DNA of 64,000 nt from positions 1,922,001 to 1,986,000 of the forward strand of contig NZ_CP059973.1 in assembly GCF_009193295.2 (NCBI RefSeq), read 5' to 3'. This document shows positions 63,546 to 64,000 of this stretch, piece after piece; within the stretch, counting starts at the first letter, position 1, and each line of letters opens with the position of its first letter. Below the pieces are notes generated by a model. The model made no database searches, had not been told where the DNA came from, and saw only the letters and a program-made list of their open reading frames with translations. The stretch comes from Bacteroides luhongzhouii (GTDB lineage: Bacteria > Bacteroidota > Bacteroidia > Bacteroidales > Bacteroidaceae). The position numbers and the translations under genes are program-made.

Positions 63546-64000
63546 ATGGGCCGTATCACCATCAATGGAACCCAAGCCGGTTTCAGTTGTAAGAAAGAAG
63601 TGTCCCTCGCTTTGTGGGACGTCAAAACCAACCGGGCCAAAGGCAAGTCCGAGGAGGCCCGTACACTCAATCAGGAGCTTGACAATATCAAGGCGCAAAT
63701 CACCAGGCACTACCAGTACATCTGCGACCACGACAGTTTTGTTACAGCCAAGAAAGTCTATAACCGCTATGTCGGCTTCTCAGAGGAATGCCACACCCTT
63801 ATGAACCTTTTCAGGGAACAGCTGGAACCGTATAAAAAGAAAATCGGCATAGAGAAAGCCGAAAGCACCTACTGCGGTCTGGTTGCCGATTACAAGAGTC
63901 TCCTGCTTTTCATGAAAAGCAAGAAGAATGCAGAGGATATTGTCATCGAAGAACTTGAGAAATCATTCATCGAGGATTACTACAACTGGATGCTCGGTAC
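63546..64000 (+). CDS. Site-specific integrase, 3' end outside window
   Basis: Open from ATG 63546 to the window end (151 residues). Arm-type DNA-binding domain (MGRITINGTQAGFSCKKEVS, LWDVKTNRAKGKSEEA, NQELDNIKAQITRHYQYI), then a SAM-like core-binding domain beginning about 100 (AESTYCGLVADYKSLLLFMK). This is typical of integrases of Bacteroides conjugative or mobilizable transposons; the catalytic domain would lie beyond base 64000. In-frame codons continue upstream to 63459 without an ATG, and family members usually have ~20 more residues here (KVLFYx...KNGKxPIMG), so the N-terminus may be frameshifted or use another start. Visibly more GC-rich than its surroundings. Confidence 0.82.
   Translation, partial: MGRITINGTQAGFSCKKEVSLALWDVKTNRAKGKSEEARTLNQELDNIKAQITRHYQYICDHDSFVTAKKVYNRYVGFSEECHTLMNLFREQLEPYKKKIGIEKAESTYCGLVADYKSLLLFMKSKKNAEDIVIEELEKSFIEDYYNWMLG

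Noticed and set aside
1..64000. tRNA, rRNA, riboswitch
   Set aside because: No cloverleaf with conserved T-loop sequence, no rRNA segment and no recognisable riboswitch core was seen by eye; a covariance-model scan could still find a weak candidate.

Overview
The window is a chromosomal segment of a human-gut Bacteroides. The evidence is a Sus-type polysaccharide utilisation locus (PUL) with a hybrid two-component regulator, SusC/SusD pairs and Bacteroides-only families (DUF4857, DUF4876, DUF6850, DUF4922, FISUMP). Bacteroidales-type -7 promoter elements (TAnnTTTG) stand in front of most operons, and Shine-Dalgarno sites are generally absent. Gene content fits the B. ovatus / B. xylanisolvens / B. 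thetaiotaomicron group, but I cannot name the species. No rRNA, tRNA or CRISPR was seen.

Layout. (1) 1-22058: a PUL. A GH95 enzyme cut by the window edge and a small secreted protein are on the minus strand. A 1321-residue hybrid two-component sensor/regulator follows on the plus strand, then a SusC-SusD-SGBP-SGBP-small secreted protein operon, then a minus-strand esterase-GH115 operon. GH115 (alpha-glucuronidase), GH95 (fucosidase/L-galactosidase type) and an acetylesterase together suggest a decorated plant heteroglycan such as a complex glucuronoarabinoxylan. (2) 22434-30774: a minus-strand peptidoglycan/MurNAc salvage operon: Na+ symporter, GT2-DUF4922 fusion, SpoIID-like protein, AmpG-like permease, BadF-type kinase, MurQ. 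(3) 30867-32147: a lone lamin-tail lipoprotein. (4) 32409-42987: a nine-gene minus-strand operon with a TonB receptor, DUF4876, DUF6850, FISUMP, a Cys/His OB-fold lipoprotein, a PepSY membrane protein, an ABC ATPase, a membrane protein and DUF4857. It is probably a metal or metal-chelate uptake system. (5) 43223-62139: housekeeping genes: asd, an antiporter-tcdA-lolD operon, HHH protein and SNF transporter, vanZ-like, murF, a TPR histidine kinase, folP-cdaA, a lrgA-lrgB-DUF2156-GNAT set and pta-ackA. (6) 62346-64000: a C-terminally truncated tyrosine recombinase, then the beginning of a second integrase of higher GC content, probably the edge of a mobile element.

The most striking unexplained structure is intergenic. 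Three unrelated gaps (about 17050-17256, 36371-36453 and 44486-44605) carry arrays of short palindromes whose centres repeat every 22 bp, two helical turns. Each array uses a different palindrome core (CACGGCCGTG with ACCGGTAT; GAAAC-N5-GTTTC; ACTATAGT). The conserved feature is therefore the spacing and symmetry, not the sequence.
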